Assembly (NCBI RefSeq): GCF_014633365.1
Contig: NC_068350.1
Span: 5,089,001 to 5,153,000 of the forward strand
DNA from: Diospyros lotus
Lineage: Eukaryota; Streptophyta; Magnoliopsida; Ericales; Ebenaceae
Direction: 5' to 3'
Length of the DNA: 64,000 nt
How positions within the stretch are numbered: position 1 is the first letter of the stretch; every line of letters begins with the position of its first letter. Position numbers and translations under genes: made by a program. Under the pieces are notes generated by a model. It worked only from the letters and a program-made list of their open reading frames with translations, was not told the DNA's origin and made no database searches. Positions 25,196 to 38,204 of the stretch are shown here, one piece after another.

Positions 25196-26422
25196 GAAGG
25201 TTTAGTCAATCGAAGACCTGAAAAGTCCGACTCTACTTTGATGAGTTTGAATACCCAAGCCTTCGACAATAATTAAGGGAGATAGAAGAAATTTTTAGAA
25301 TTTTGACAATATTAAGTTGAGAATTTACATTAGTATAATTTTTTTAATTTTTTTTTTGAAATAACATTCTTAAAATTTATTTTTTATTAAATTTCTCACA
25401 AAAAAAAATTTCATGGGTATTAGGAATTTTGAATTCCTATAAACTGGAGAAAAATTTTAATAAATAAAAAATCTAAAATATTTTTTACCCTTTTATAATT
25501 TTATAATCATTTCAGAATTATCTTTGTCATAACTTTTTTCTTATAAATATATATTGTGTATATATAAATATTATATATACATAAACATATAAAGTGTGTA
25601 TGTGTATATATATATTAGAGTTGAAAAATGGACGGGTCGACCCACCCCTAGCTTGGCCCACCCATTTCTTAGGCCGGGCCAAATTTGGCCCATAAAGGAG
25701 GCGAACAGAGTTGGGCAATAAGAAATGGGGTTTCAGCACAACCCTATGACCCTTAATAAACGGGCTAAGACAGGCAAGGTCGGGCCAGGCCATTTTGGTG
25801 GGCCACCACCATTTTTGATGAAACGGGCCTGGCCAGATCAGGTTGCGAACCACAAAGCACTAACCCGACCTGTTTGCCACAGTATCAGGCTAAGCTGGGT
25901 TAGGTTGGGTTGGGAGGCGATCCGACTGGACGGGTCCATGGGCTGCCCAACCCATTTGCCAACTCTAATACACACACACACACACACACACGTATTGATA
26001 CAAAAATATATATTATGTATATATATATACATATATGTAATGTGTAAAAAATGATATTTTTTAATTTCTTAAAATGTTGTGAGTTTCAATATTTTATATA
26101 CTAGAAGTAATTTATTATTTTTAAATAAAAAATTAAATAAGGATATTTTTTTTAAAAAAAATATAAATTTATAAAAATGTTGCATTTAAGCCAAACATAA
26201 GAATATAACATTCACATAAAAGAATATCTGACATTCATGAGAATGTTTAAATTTAATTAAATATAGAATTACATAAATCTTAAGAATTAAAAATTTTCAA
26301 GAACGTTCTCAGAAATCGTGAATCTCAAGAATTTAAAAATTTTTCTCGTACCAAATTTCGATAAGGAATTTTAAATGGGGTATTATTACATTATTATCCA
26401 TGTTGTAATAAGTTTTAAAGGA
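25196..26422. other. Block present only in unit B
   Basis: About 1.2 kb that replaces the 220 bp at 12661-12881 of unit A. Mostly AT-rich, no gene, with an internal GC-rich hAT-like MITE (25616-25967) and an AC microsatellite next to it. Insertion in B or deletion in A cannot be told apart here. Confidence 0.55.
25616..25967. mobile_element. hAT-like MITE, 352 bp
   Basis: Ends in TAGAGTTG at the left and CAACTCTA at the right. The inverted repeat continues imperfectly (left AAAAATGGACGGGTC, right GGTTTGCC-like sequence read as GGCAAATGGG). The interior is rich in GGCC/GGGCC like the subterminal parts of the hAT element at 29455. No coding capacity. The flanks are microsatellite, so an 8-bp target duplication cannot be shown. 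Confidence 0.6.
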
Positions 26423-27942
26423 CTAAGTTAATGATTGATAACCAATCTAAAATTTTGTTCCTGTCATTTATTTTTGGAAAAAATATGGGTTTTCTTAAAA
26501 TAAGTAATGATATTTAGTTCTCATATTTTAACATGAGATAGAAGTGTATGTACATCAAAATCATTCATTACTATGTGAAATTCAATGACTTCATTATCGG
26601 TTATCTTGAGTGCAATTTATTACCTAAGAACCAATCGTGCTATGTTTGTGGGGGCGTCTTATCAGTTACCTTGTTTGTTGTACAACTTGGTGCGCGAGAC
26701 AAATAATTCAATTTCTTTCTTTTCTAAAATAATTTTATGGGTCTTTTTTTTACTAAGTTTTTTATCTAAAAATCCAATGACTTCACTAAGTTTTTTTTAC
26801 TAAGTTTTTTTACTAATTCCATTCATTAAATTATTTGTTCAAAACTCCCTTGATATTAATTATCTCGCAATTAAAAAAAATTTACAACAATATTAACACA
26901 TTTATGATGAAAGTAAAATAAAACCCATGTCAAATATTTAAAAATTAAACAAAAAATTATTCCTATATTATCAAAATGATATATAAATGATATTCAAATA
27001 TGAGGAAATTGCAAAAACTAATCACATCTCAAATAGAAAATTCAGCCTTATTCTTTTTACTATTTTTATGTTTTTTTTCAGTTTTTTCTAACAGTAAAAA
27101 CTATTTATTTTCATATTTAAAAATATATTTTTGAAAATAAAAAAATTATAAAAAAATTCAAAATAACAAAAAATTATTTTGACTGTTTTCATCACAAACA
27201 CTCTTAAAATTTTCAAAACACAGAAACTACTACGGACAAAAAGAATGTGTTTTCAACAATTTCAAACGCAAAGACTCAAAATACAAAACTAAAAATGAGT
27301 TTAAAACTCAAAACTCAAATACGAAAAGAACAACTCCTCCGTTTTTAACCCCTTCCGTAGAAAAAAAAATAATTTTACTCCCTCCAACAAATTAATTATA
27401 CTCTATAATCACTTTGCCAGTGCAATTTTAATTTCAATTTTTTCATACAATTTTCAGTTCATATGTGGCTTAATATATTCTATTCACAACCACAATCAAA
27501 ACTAACATCCAAAGTGACGATATAATGTAATTAGTTTGTTTGAGAGTGTAAAAATATATATTTTTTTCTATGAGAGAGTTAAAAATGATTGTGTCCAATT
27601 GTTTTGGTTATTATTATATTTTTTTACTATTTAAAATGAAATAAGAATAAAAGACAACATAATTTTTTTAAAAAAAATTAACCAGTTCAACTAGTTCGAT
27701 TTAGCTAGTTCCTTGGTTTAACCATGGTTGGTGTAAAAAAATTTGTTGAGCTTTTGACAAGCAATTTTTTTTTTATTGTAAACAGAATGAATTTTTTAAC
27801 TAATTCTTAGTTCAACTGATCCAATCGACTAATTCGATCTAATTCTAATAACATTGATAATTACAAATTTAAATAATCGACTAATTTGATCTAATTCTAA
27901 TAACATTAATAATTATAAATATAAATAACAACGTCGTAAACA

Positions 27943-29209
27943 GGCATGACATTTACTTTATATGACTTTTTTTATAGGAAATAAATTAAGAAAAAGTAAC
28001 TGCACACCCATAGTATGCATGGTTTATATATTATATATTATTTTCAGTCTTAAATAATCTTATTATTTGACGATAAATAAATCATGTTTTAAAATATTTA
28101 ATAAACTACACTTATTAGGCCTCAACTATATATTTATATTACCTTACTATATTACTAATAATAGAATAAATTAATGACAAAATATTAGTAATATTTTAAA
28201 TAAGAATAATAAATGATTCTTGTTTTATGATAATGTTAAAGGTTGAAAAAAGATATAATAAATATAAATTATTATTTAAAAGTAATAAATAATTATTAAA
28301 ATCTTAATGAATAATGCTAATCGCCTTTGGGGTAATTTTGTAATATTTTATTAATTAATAAAATTATTTTAAAACAATAATATAATTTATTTAAAATAAA
28401 AAATATTTATAAAAAAATTTAATCATTACTCTAAGCATTACCCAATTTTAATAGACTAAAATCTTCCTAAAGCAATGTAATTTATGAATAAGAGTGGGCA
28501 AAGGGTGGGTGGGTAGATAGATGCATTAGAAGTGAAATGGCATGGGGATTGGCCGATTGGGCAAAGGCCTTGAAAAATTGAAGAGCCGTCCGTAGCGTAG
28601 ACGGAGGCGGTGGCTGGAAGTTAATTAGGAACGGGGCCAAATTGCCAGTCGACTCGAGGGCTCCATTTTGACTCTTGTTTGAAGATTGCTCCCTTCCCCA
28701 ATACAATTAAAAATTCATTCTCCCTTGCCCATAAATTGATTAATTTTGATTCGTTTAGTAAAAAATTAATTTTAATATTTTTTAATTATATATATCATTG
28801 TGTAGTTTAAGATGTATATAATGATGTATTAATAATATTTTTTTTAATTTTAATCAATTAAGTGTCCACTCACCCAATAGTTTGTTACCTTTGACCCTCA
28901 CTTGATTTTTAATTAAAATTTAAAAACGAGTCGACCAATCCATAGGCACTGGATCCAATCTTGGCCAATAAGTGGGCAGGGAGTGATTTCCATATTTTTC
29001 GCTAATTTAGTTTGCTCTCTAAATCTCTTTATAGATGAGATTTATAGATAGAGATAGAGATGGAGGTGGTACAATTATTTTAATTTACATATTATTTAAT
29101 GAATTAATTTACATATTATATATATAAATAAATTTATGTTAAACCAGTATTCACCTCTCCAAACACATCTTATAGCCTAGAAATTGCCACTGCTGATCAC
29201 TATTTCCCT
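27943..29209. other. 1.27-kb block present only in unit B
   Basis: Unit A reads directly across this point (near 14506). AT-rich, with one less AT-rich stretch at about 28490-28720. No conserved coding frame and no clear terminal repeats were recognised. Its origin is unknown. Confidence 0.5.
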
Positions 29210-29446
29210 TTGACAATGATGAATGAATGAACGCAATGTTTGATAGTCCAATAAGAAAATTTTTTAAAGTATATAAGAAAATGTTTCATGATGGAGAGTA
29301 CGTACGTAATACTCCATCACCAACCTCTCTCTTTGCTTAGATTTTTAATTTGTCTTGATGTTTTTCTGAATATAAAAATAAATAATAATGGAATTAACCT
29401 ACTGCTACTATACCAGACAATACGTACTTTTATCCCATAAATGACA

Positions 29447-29454
29447 CTCACTTG
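29447..29454 (+). repeat. Left target-site duplication of the hAT element
   Basis: CTCACTTG, repeated exactly at 32401-32408. A single copy is present at the empty site in unit A (about 14753-14760). Confidence 0.92.
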
Positions 29455-29582
29455 TAAAGATGGCAAAATGGGCCCGGCCCGGGATCGGGCTAGGGCCAGC
29501 AGTTTGCTGGCCCATTTAAGGCCGGGCCGATTTGGCCCGACCTGTTTGGCCCGCCGGCCCGTTAATCGCCCACAAAACCCCC

Positions 29583-29800
29583 CACCCTCAGCCTCGCCCT
29601 CGCCCTCTATCATCCTCGCTCTCTGTCGCCCTCACCCTCTACCCCGCCCTAGTCCTCACCCTCGTCTCGCCCTCTGTCATCCTCGCCCTCGCCCGCGCCC
29701 CTCGCCCTCGCCCTCGCCTGCGCTCGCCCTCTGTCTCACCCTCGCCCGCGCCCGCGCCCCTCGCCCTCTCTCGCTCACTGCCTCGCTCACGCCGCCTGCC
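29583..29800 (+). repeat. C-rich hexamer repeat, CGCCCT type
   Basis: Imperfect repeats of CCCTCG/CGCCCT upstream of the transposase in an otherwise AT-rich region. It may be part of the transposon's promoter or leader. Confidence 0.75.
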
Positions 29801-29917
29801 TCTATTGCTTAGCTAAAGCAAGGTAAGTTAAGTTTTTTTGTTAATTATTTGCCTAGCTAAAGCCTAAAGTTTTGTGTTAATTATTTACAGTGAGGATTCT
29901 TCTGTTAGAAATTTAGA

Positions 29918-32110
29918 ATGGATGGTGATGATCAAATTTCGAGAGGAATCCCTAGTAATGTTAATGAGAAATCCATCTAATAATCACAATCAAAAAAGCC
30001 TAAGATTTTAACCTCTGATGTGTGAAACCATTTTGTGAAAATTGGTGTTGGTAGTGATGGAAAACCAAGGTGTAAATGCAAGGGGTGTGGTAAAGAATAT
30101 TCATGTCCATCTAAATCAGGAACCTCTCATTTAAGTCGTCATATTCCTAAATGTATGATGATTTCTAAGTATAATGATGCGGGAGATATGCTTATTGATT
30201 ATAAAGGGAAGTTGAAGAGAAAAAAATTTGACCCTAAAGTAAATCGTCAACTTATTGCTCAGATGATTATTTCACATAATGCTCCATTTAATATGGTTGA
30301 GTGGAAGGGGTTTAGAAATTACCAAAAGTTTCTGAATGAACATTGTAAGTTCATTTGTAGAAATACTGCTAAAGCGGATGTCTTGAGAACATATGAAATA
30401 GAGAAAGAGAAGTTAAAACAATAATTGGCCCAAATTCCTGGTAGAGTTTGTTTGACTTCTGATGTTTGGACTGCATGCACTAATCATGGATTTATTTCTC
30501 TTACTGTTCATTATGTTGATGGCAATTGGAAGTTAAATAGTAAGATATTCTCATTTGCTCATATGAAGCCACCACATAGTGGACATGAATTATCATTGAA
30601 GGTGTTGGAATTTTTAAAGGATTGGGGATTAGAGAAAAAAAAAATTTCCCTCACTTTGGACAATGCCACTTCAAATGACAACATGCAAAATATATTGAAA
30701 GAATATTTAAATTTGTCGAATACTTTGTTGCTTAATGGAGAGTTCTTTCACATTAGATGTTGTGCTCATATACTGAACCTTATTGTTCAAGATGGTTTGA
30801 AGGTAGCTAGTGAGGCATTACATAAAATAAGACAAAGTGTTCATTATGTGAGGGGTTCAGAAGCTAGGATGAGACAATTTTATCAATGTATTGAGCAAGT
30901 TGGTGGAATTGATACAGGAATTGGGTTGAGACCGGATGTTGTCACTAGATGGAACTCCACCTACATAATGCTTGAGAGTGCACTCAAGTATCGTTGTGCA
31001 TTTCATAGTTTAAGCTTATGTGATAAAAATTATAGGTGGTGTTCATCAAGTGATGAGTGGACAAGAGGGGAGATAATTTGTGAATTCTTGAAGCCATTTT
31101 ATACTATCACTAATTTGATTTCTGGATTCTCTTACCCTACATCTAATTTGTATTTTGGGGAAATTTGGAGGATAGAGTGTCTCTTGACATCCAACTTGGA
31201 AAATGATGATGAGTTGATTGCAAGTATGAGTGCAAGGATGAAAGAAAAATTTGATAGTATTGGAGTGATTATAGAGTGGTTCTTGCATTTGGGGCGATTC
31301 TTAATCCAACCAAGAAGTTTAACTTTTTGAGGTACACTTATTCAAAGCTCAATCCTTATAACTATGAAGAGAAGTTGGAAAGGGTGAAGACGGCTTTGTA
31401 TAGGCTTTATGGTGAATATGTTAACAATGGTTTATCAAGTTCAAGTTCAATGCCTTCTTCAAATGTTAGTGGATCACAAATTTTCATTGGAGGTGAACAA
31501 GCAAAGAAGTCAAAAAATATATATGATGTAAGTCTATATTTTTTTAAAACACTTGTTCATATATAATTGATATAAATATTTGGTTGACTATTTTTTTGAT
31601 TATTTGATAGGATTTTGAAGCATTTGATTGCCAAGTTTCTAACGATGCTGGAAAATCCCAACTTGATCTTTATTTGGAAGAGCCAAGGATTCCAATATCG
31701 GGAGCATTTGATGTCTTGGCATATTGGAAAGAGCGAGCTAATAGAGGGAAAATTATTGCAAAGATGGCTTATGATATATTGAGTATTCCGATAACAACCG
31801 TAGCATCGGAGTCCGCTTTTAGCATTGGATCTCGTATTTTGAACAAGTATAGAAGTCGTTTGCATGATGAAACAGTTCAAGCTCTCTTATGCACACGGAG
31901 TTAGTTACATGGTTTTGGAGGTAATTTTTTTTAAACTTTCTAATATCTAGGATTTAACATAATATTAAACATTTCACTTATATGATAAATAATTAACATA
32001 TGTAATTTTTTATTATAGATGATGATGAGGAGGAGGAGTCAAGCATTGATGATATAAGACTTTCTAAACAAGACTCAAATGTTGTTGTTGATGAAGAGGA
32101 TGAAGATTAG
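29918..32110 (+). pseudogene. hAT transposase pseudogene (BED finger, RNase H-like core, dimerisation domain)
   Basis: The frame starts at ATG 29918. Seen: a BED-type zinc finger (CKGCGKEYSC ... HLSRHIPKC), the RNase H-like core (LTSDVWTA, LTLDNATSNDN, RCCAHILNLIVQ, VVTRWNSTY), and the C-terminal hAT dimerisation block (VLAYWKER, ILSIPITTVASESAFS, RSRLHDETVQALLCTRS). Introns fit 31528-31610 and 31921-32018, and an acidic tail ends at 32110. Lesions: adjacent stops at 29978 and 29981, TGA at 30023 at a usual Trp, TAA at 30422, a one-base deletion near 31255, and TAG at 31902 at a usual Trp. The enzyme is dead, although damage is light. Confidence 0.9.
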
Positions 32111-32400
32111 AGACATAATTTTTAATTATTTTTTTCTTCTTATTTGTAATTTGGCCTTCAGAAATGACTTTTTGAGCAGATTGTTTTTCTTCAAAGTGGG
32201 TTAAATGGCCAAATATGGTATCAAAAAAAAAAAAAAAAATTGGGCGGGCCTGATTGGCCCGCAGGCCCGTGGCGGGCCGGGCTAGGGCCAGCAATCTGCT
32301 GGCTCGTTTTTAAGCGGGCCGATTTGGCCCGACCCTCTTGGCCTGCAGGCCACTTGGTGGCGGGCTGGGCCGGCCCGGCCCGACCTGTTTGCCATCTCTA

Positions 32401-32408
32401 CTCACTTG
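32401..32408 (+). repeat. Right target-site duplication of the hAT element
   Basis: CTCACTTG, identical to 29447-29454. Confidence 0.92.
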
Positions 32409-33447
32409 GGTGCAACAAGTGAAAGTTTTAATAAAGGGCATAGAGGAAAATAAAAAACTTAAATCTTCTTGTGAATTTATAAATTCATTGAAAATTTTAA
32501 TATTAATAATTATATTTCAATTGACTTAATTGAGCATAATTTTATTTAATATTTGAAATCAATTAATTTGAGACATGTGTGTCATTATTAATGTGACATC
32601 ATAACCTATTATAAAAATATATATTAATAGGATTCACACACACACATATATATATATAAAATAAAAAATAAATTATAATGTGGGTTCTACTTATTTATAT
32701 ATATATATATTTATGACAGATAATTTGTCATGCCAGCAATGACATTTGTTTTCTAAATTGATTTTAGGTGTTGATAAAATTACATCAAATTGAATCAACT
32801 GGGATACAATTGTCAAAATTAAAGTTTTTGGATAAATTTACAATTTTGCGAAAATGTTTTAATTTTTTTTTTTTTTTGCTATTTACAAGAACTTTTGTTC
32901 TAAAAATCCAATTAAAACATTACAACTTTATTTTTACTCACGCTTAACCACAAAATTATTGGTCATGGGTTAAATTTACATAGATTTATATTTTTTTAAA
33001 AAAAAATCAATTTTGAACAACTTAGCCTTTAAAATTTTTAAACTGAATTAAAAAAAAAGTTAAAGAGATGAATTTGTCCTTTTATTCTTAAAGAATTAAT
33101 AAAATATCATTTTTCTCTAGTTGGGCCTGTTTGTGGGAACCACACAAAATGAATTGGGCTTCCTTTTTAGTTACGGCCCAAACATTTTGATGAAGAAAAA
33201 ATTATGAAAATGGCATGGAGTTGAATTGATTGATTGAGAGACTAGTAATTATTTATTACTTGATTTCAATGTGATTATTATTCGATAAATACAAATTTCA
33301 TATGACAAACTCTTGTTGATGTATGGAAGGGGTTTTATAAGTCACATGACACCACTTTTAATTATAAGAGAAAGAGCACGATTAAATGACTTTCTTGTCA
33401 ATTTACATGTTATTAATTATAAAATGGGGAATTCGTTTTGGGTGAAG

Positions 33448-33479
<32 letters not shown>

Positions 33480-33927
33480 TTTTTGTTTTAATTCATTACA
33501 ATTAGACCCTCCAAGGTTTAGAAAATATATTGGATAATAATAATGATAAAATGAGTTGTTCAGCCATTTGAAATTAAATTAAAATTAAAATCTTATCCGT
33601 TTCTACTAATCTTATTCTTATTGCTATGTAACCAAAATCAAAAATTGAAAAAAACTCTTATCAAAAACAAGGCGATGGATGGCTGTTGAATTTAAATTAT
33701 CATCATTTTTCTTTTATTAAAGATTATTATCATTAAGAAAAAAACAAAAAAATAATAACAAACTATAGCCAGCCAATTTTGAATAATTATCAAGATTAAT
33801 TTTCAAAATTCATCAAAAAGAAAAAGTTCAATTTTGAAGAGGCAAATGGATAGATAGTTTCAATTTGATTATTAGGTAGATGATTGGTATGAATTTGAAT
33901 TATTTATCTACATTTTTGGAGAACTAG

Positions 33928-33934
33928 TATAAAT
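33928..33934 (+). promoter_or_regulatory. TATA box of beta-galactosidase B
   Basis: TATAAAT about 120 bp upstream of the start codon, in the same context (ACTAGTATAAATT) as in unit A. Confidence 0.6.
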
Positions 33935-34050
33935 TAAAGGGTATGTGCATGGGCATTTCTCCACATATAGTCAGCCCAGCCATATAACCATAGCCATAGT
34001 CGTAGACTTCTGTTCTCCTTCTCCATAGCAACGTAACATTGAGAAGGGAA

Positions 34051-34238
34051 ATGGGGAGTTACAGTAGAGTTTTGGGCTTGGCTTTACTCTGCTACTGTCT
34101 TCTTTCTTCTTATTCTTCTTCTTTGGTTGATGCTCTCGATGTTTCGTATGACGGCAAGGCGCTCACCATCGATGGAGAGCGAAGAATCATCATCTCAGGC
34201 TCCATCCATTACCCTCGCAGCACGCCTGAAGTATATTT

Positions 34239-34278
<40 letters not shown>

Positions 34279-37200
34279 GCTCTTCATCTCTTGCTTAAAA
34301 TCTCTATGTATATATGTAAAGCATTTGCATGAATATTGTTTTGCAGATGTGGCCTGATTTGATCAAGAAAGCAAAGGAGGGAGGGCTCAATGCTATCGAG
34401 ACTTATATCTTTTGGAACGCTCACGAGCCATTGTATCGTCAGGTTTAAATTTTATTCTTAAAAATATCTCAAATTAATCTTTAATGAGTCCTTTTAATTT
34501 TAGATCAATTTCTTCTACTAACATATATTCTCTTCAAAATAGTATGATTTTTCAGGGAACTTGGATTTCATTAGATTCATAAGAGTTGTCCAAGACTACG
34601 GGCTCTATGCTATTTTGCGAATTGGACCATATGTCTGTGCTGAATGGAATTATGGGTATGTTAAAATCTTAATTTTCTAATTCATTTGATAGTAATTTTT
34701 AACCCTGCGATAGCTAACTAAAATTATTTTTCTTCTGTATTTATTGCTCAGAGGATTTCCTGTATGGTTGCATAACATGCCAAACATGACATTCAGAACT
34801 AACAATAAAGTGTTTGAGGTATATATATGTATGGATGTAAATTTTGAAATACAATGAATTATTTATTTTCATTTTGAATTTGTTAATTATTTATTTGAAT
34901 TGTAGGAGGAGATGAAAACTTTTACAACTTTAATCATCGAAATGGTTCGGAAAGAACATTTATTTGCCTCACAAGGAGGACCTATAATCCTTTCACAGGT
35001 TTAATTGCTTTTTATTACACATATGTTGATCATATTGCTTTTCTCAATGTTTTAAATATCTGGGTAATTGTTTTCCTTTTTTTTTTTGTAAAAAAATAGC
35101 TTGAGAATGAGTATGGAAATGTCAAGAGCAAATATGGAAATGATGGAAAAGAATACATAAACTGGTGTGCTGATCTTGCTGAATCCTACAAAGTTGGTGT
35201 TCCATGGATCATGTGCCAAGAATGGGATGCTCCCGAGGGCATGGTATTACCCTTTACATTAATTAAATGCTCATTAAATTTCATTTATTTTTCAGGTTTT
35301 CTCAACATTATGTTTAATTTTGGTATTTTTTTTTCCCCACAGATTAATACCTGCAATGGATATTATTGTGACCAATTCTACCCTAATCATGGCATGCCTA
35401 AGATGTGGACTGAAAATTGGACTGGCTGGTACTTATAACTGTTATATTTTGTATAATTATATTAATATTTTGATTAAATTATCTTGTTACTTTTATCATT
35501 GATTAATTTAGGTTTAAGAATTGGGGAAGTAAATATCCACGTCGAACTGCTGAGGATCTTGCTTTTGCGGTTGCTCGATTTTTTCAATATGGTGGCACGC
35601 TACAAAACTATTATATGGTTTGTATCCAAAATTCCTTAATAAGTATTTGTACTTTATTAAATAAATTGATTAATTTAGTTAAACTTTTTACATTTTTTGT
35701 TTTTCTAATTACGTAGTATCATGGTGGTACTAATTTTGGTCGAACATCTGGTGGTCCCTATATTGCCACATCATATGATTATGATGCGCCTCTCGATGAA
35801 TATGGTAAAGAGAATTTAAAAAAAGAATTACCAATTGTATATATACTCTTTATTTTTGCTGTATTGTTTTATAAAAACTTATGTTGTTTTTATCAGGTAA
35901 TTTAAATCAACCTAAATGGGGACATCTTAAGGATCTGCACACCCTCTTAAGATCAATGGAAGAGACTTTGACAAATGGTTTTTCAAGCAACATTGAGTAT
36001 GGTAACATGTTGACTGTAAGTTTTTGAACTTCTTTTCCTCCCTTTTTTTATTTTCCTTATATCACAAATCAAGTTAATTGATCCTAAAATGATTTTTTAT
36101 TTTTTTATTTTTTTCCCATCTTTGCAGGTAACATCGTACGAGCATCGTGGCGATAGGGTATGTTTCTTTGGAAATGCAAATGAAAAAAATGATGCAACAT
36201 TTGACTTTGAGGGCACAACGTACACTGTTCCTGCATGGTCTGTTAGTATCCTCCCAGATTGCTACACAGAAGTTTACAACACTGCTCGGGTACTTATCGA
36301 CAACTTTAACATTAATCGAATCCATTAATAATTGTTTTGATGAGTTTGACTGCTGATCAATTTGTTTTTATCTGATGTTGAACCTGTATTAGGTTAATGC
36401 ACAAACATCGGTAATGGTGAAGTTGCGGAATGGAGCTGATGCATTTCGGGAGCCCTATAATTTGCAGTGGAAATGGGCAGGCGAGAAGTTTGAGCACATC
36501 AAGGATGATGATGCTAAAAAGGGTTATCTTCAATTTGATGGGCTCCTGGATCAGAAGTTTGTATCGAATGACACCAGCGACTATGTGTGGTATATGACTA
36601 GGTAATGCTATATAAATATGATTAATCTTAAAACCATTTCATTATTCATTCACATTACCAACATATGAAATGCATTTACCGTACTAAACATGCCAATCTT
36701 TGCTTGCTTGTTTCAGTGTGGAGATTGATCACAATGATCCTGCTTGGAGAGAGGAGGTTACTCTAAAAGTTCACACCAAGGGGCACATACTTCATGCTTT
36801 TTTGAACGGGAAGCACGTTGGTAATGTGTCTAAAGTTCGAGTAGTATGTTTGCCATATATGTTATTGAGCATGATTGATGATACAACGATCTTGTTGCAG
36901 GATCTCAATCAGCAAAAGACGGACATTGGACTTTTGATTTCTTGACGAAATTTAGGATGAAAGATGGGAAGAACTCACTATCTTTGCTTAGTGTTACTAA
37001 TGGACTTCAAGTGAGAATTAACAATCTTGAGTTTGCTTTCATGCATATATTAAACAACCAATTCAACATTTTTTTCACGTTTCGTTGCGTAGAACTACGG
37101 CGAGTTCTTTGACAAAGAGCAACATGGAATTCTTGGACCAGTGAAGTTGATTGGAGGTGACAATCAGGTTAAGCATCTTGATAAGTATAGGTGGACTTAC

Positions 37201-38204
37201 AAGGTTGATCTCGATGGAATCGAGAAGGGCCTTTACATGAAGGACACCAAGGCCAATTGGAGATGGAAGGTGCAGAATCTTCCTACAAACAAGATGTTTG
37301 TTTGGTACAAGGTGATTCAATGAATTGTATCTGCCAATTCTGCAATAACCTTTCTGTTTATATTGTCATTTCAAGACATCCATACATGAAAATTAAGAGT
37401 TCTTTTTGTTTGTTGTAGACAACCTTCAAGGCTCCAATGGGTGATGATCCAGTTGTTCTGGATTTGCTTGGCATGGGGAAGGGAATAGCTTGGGTGAATG
37501 GCTTTAACATTGGTAGATACTGGCCAAGCTATTTCGCCGATGATAATGGTTGTGACTTCAAATGTGACTATCGTGGAACGTATGGTAGTAACAAATGCTT
37601 GACAGGTTGTGGGGAGTCCTCTCAGAGATGGTAACTAGCAGATTATCTTCGTTTACATGATTTACTTCAATTTCTTTTCATTTTCAAAGAGCATCAAGTG
37701 ATACTTTAATCATGTTGTTCTTTTACTAGGTATCACGTGCCTCGCTCAATCCTCAACAACGACGATAACTTGCTGGTGTTGTTTGAGGAGTTTGGTGGCA
37801 ACCCTGGAAATGTTGAGGTTCAATCAGTCACCGTTGGAAAGGCTTGTGGAAATGCATATGAAGGCAACAAGTTGGAGTTATCTTGCCAGGGAGGAAAAGT
37901 CATATCAGATGTTAGGTTTGCGAGCTTTGGGGACCCTAAGGGCAGCTGTGGAGCCTTCCGCAAAGGTCATTGCGAGTCACCTAATAGCTTGTCAGTTGTG
38001 CAAGAAGTGAGCTACAACCCTGTTCTCTATCACCATATATATAGTGATTTGCACAAGATTTATTTGTTTTAATTATTTTTTTTATTTGAATTGCAGGCAT
38101 GTCTTGGCAGAGAGAGCTGCACAATCGATGCCTCTGAGTGGACTTTCCAGCCTAATGGTTGCAAGATCCTCACCAAAAGACTTGCTGTTGAGCTCGCATG
38201 CTAA
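34051..38204 (+). CDS. Beta-galactosidase B (GH35 with SUEL lectin domain), intact, 18 exons, 830 aa
   Basis: Exons: 34051-34230, 34347-34442, 34543-34655, 34752-34818, 34906-34998, 35100-35243, 35343-35428, 35512-35617, 35717-35804, 35897-36015, 36128-36289, 36393-36601, 36717-36820, 36901-37010, 37093-37311, 37419-37630, 37730-38006, 38097-38204. Every exon has the same length as in copy A. Catalytic ENEYG and MWTENW are kept. Differences from A include NVHEP to NAHEP, ETND to [12 protein letters not shown] to [14 protein letters not shown] to NYGEFF, and a cluster in exon 15 ([12 protein letters not shown] to [12 protein letters not shown]). Exons 4-9 with their introns are almost identical to A. 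Expected to be a secreted cell-wall beta-galactosidase; divergence lies mainly outside the catalytic barrel. Confidence 0.95.

Larger units (their letters stand above)
29455..32400 (+). mobile_element. hAT (Ac-like) DNA transposon, 2946 bp, decayed
   Basis: Bounded by perfect 8-bp duplications CTCACTTG. Terminal inverted repeats are TAAAGATGGCAAA at the left and TTTGCCATCTCTA at the right, differing at one base. Both ends are GC-rich with GGGCC/GGCCCG motifs. Inside are a C-rich hexamer repeat (29583-29800), a possible 5'-leader intron (donor GTAAGT at about 29822) and a broken transposase. The unit A site is empty, so insertion followed the duplication. Confidence 0.95.

Noticed and set aside
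29441..29816. Pro/Arg/Leu-rich open frames of about 95-125 codons at the hAT left end
   Set aside because: They come from translating the CCCTCG hexamer repeat and span the transposon border; no conserved domain.
16426..38204. One beta-galactosidase copy being an assembly duplicate of the other
   Set aside because: The copies differ by many replacements outside the converted tract, by independent insertions and by different GDSL lesions, so they are separate loci; haplotype joining still deserves a read-level check.
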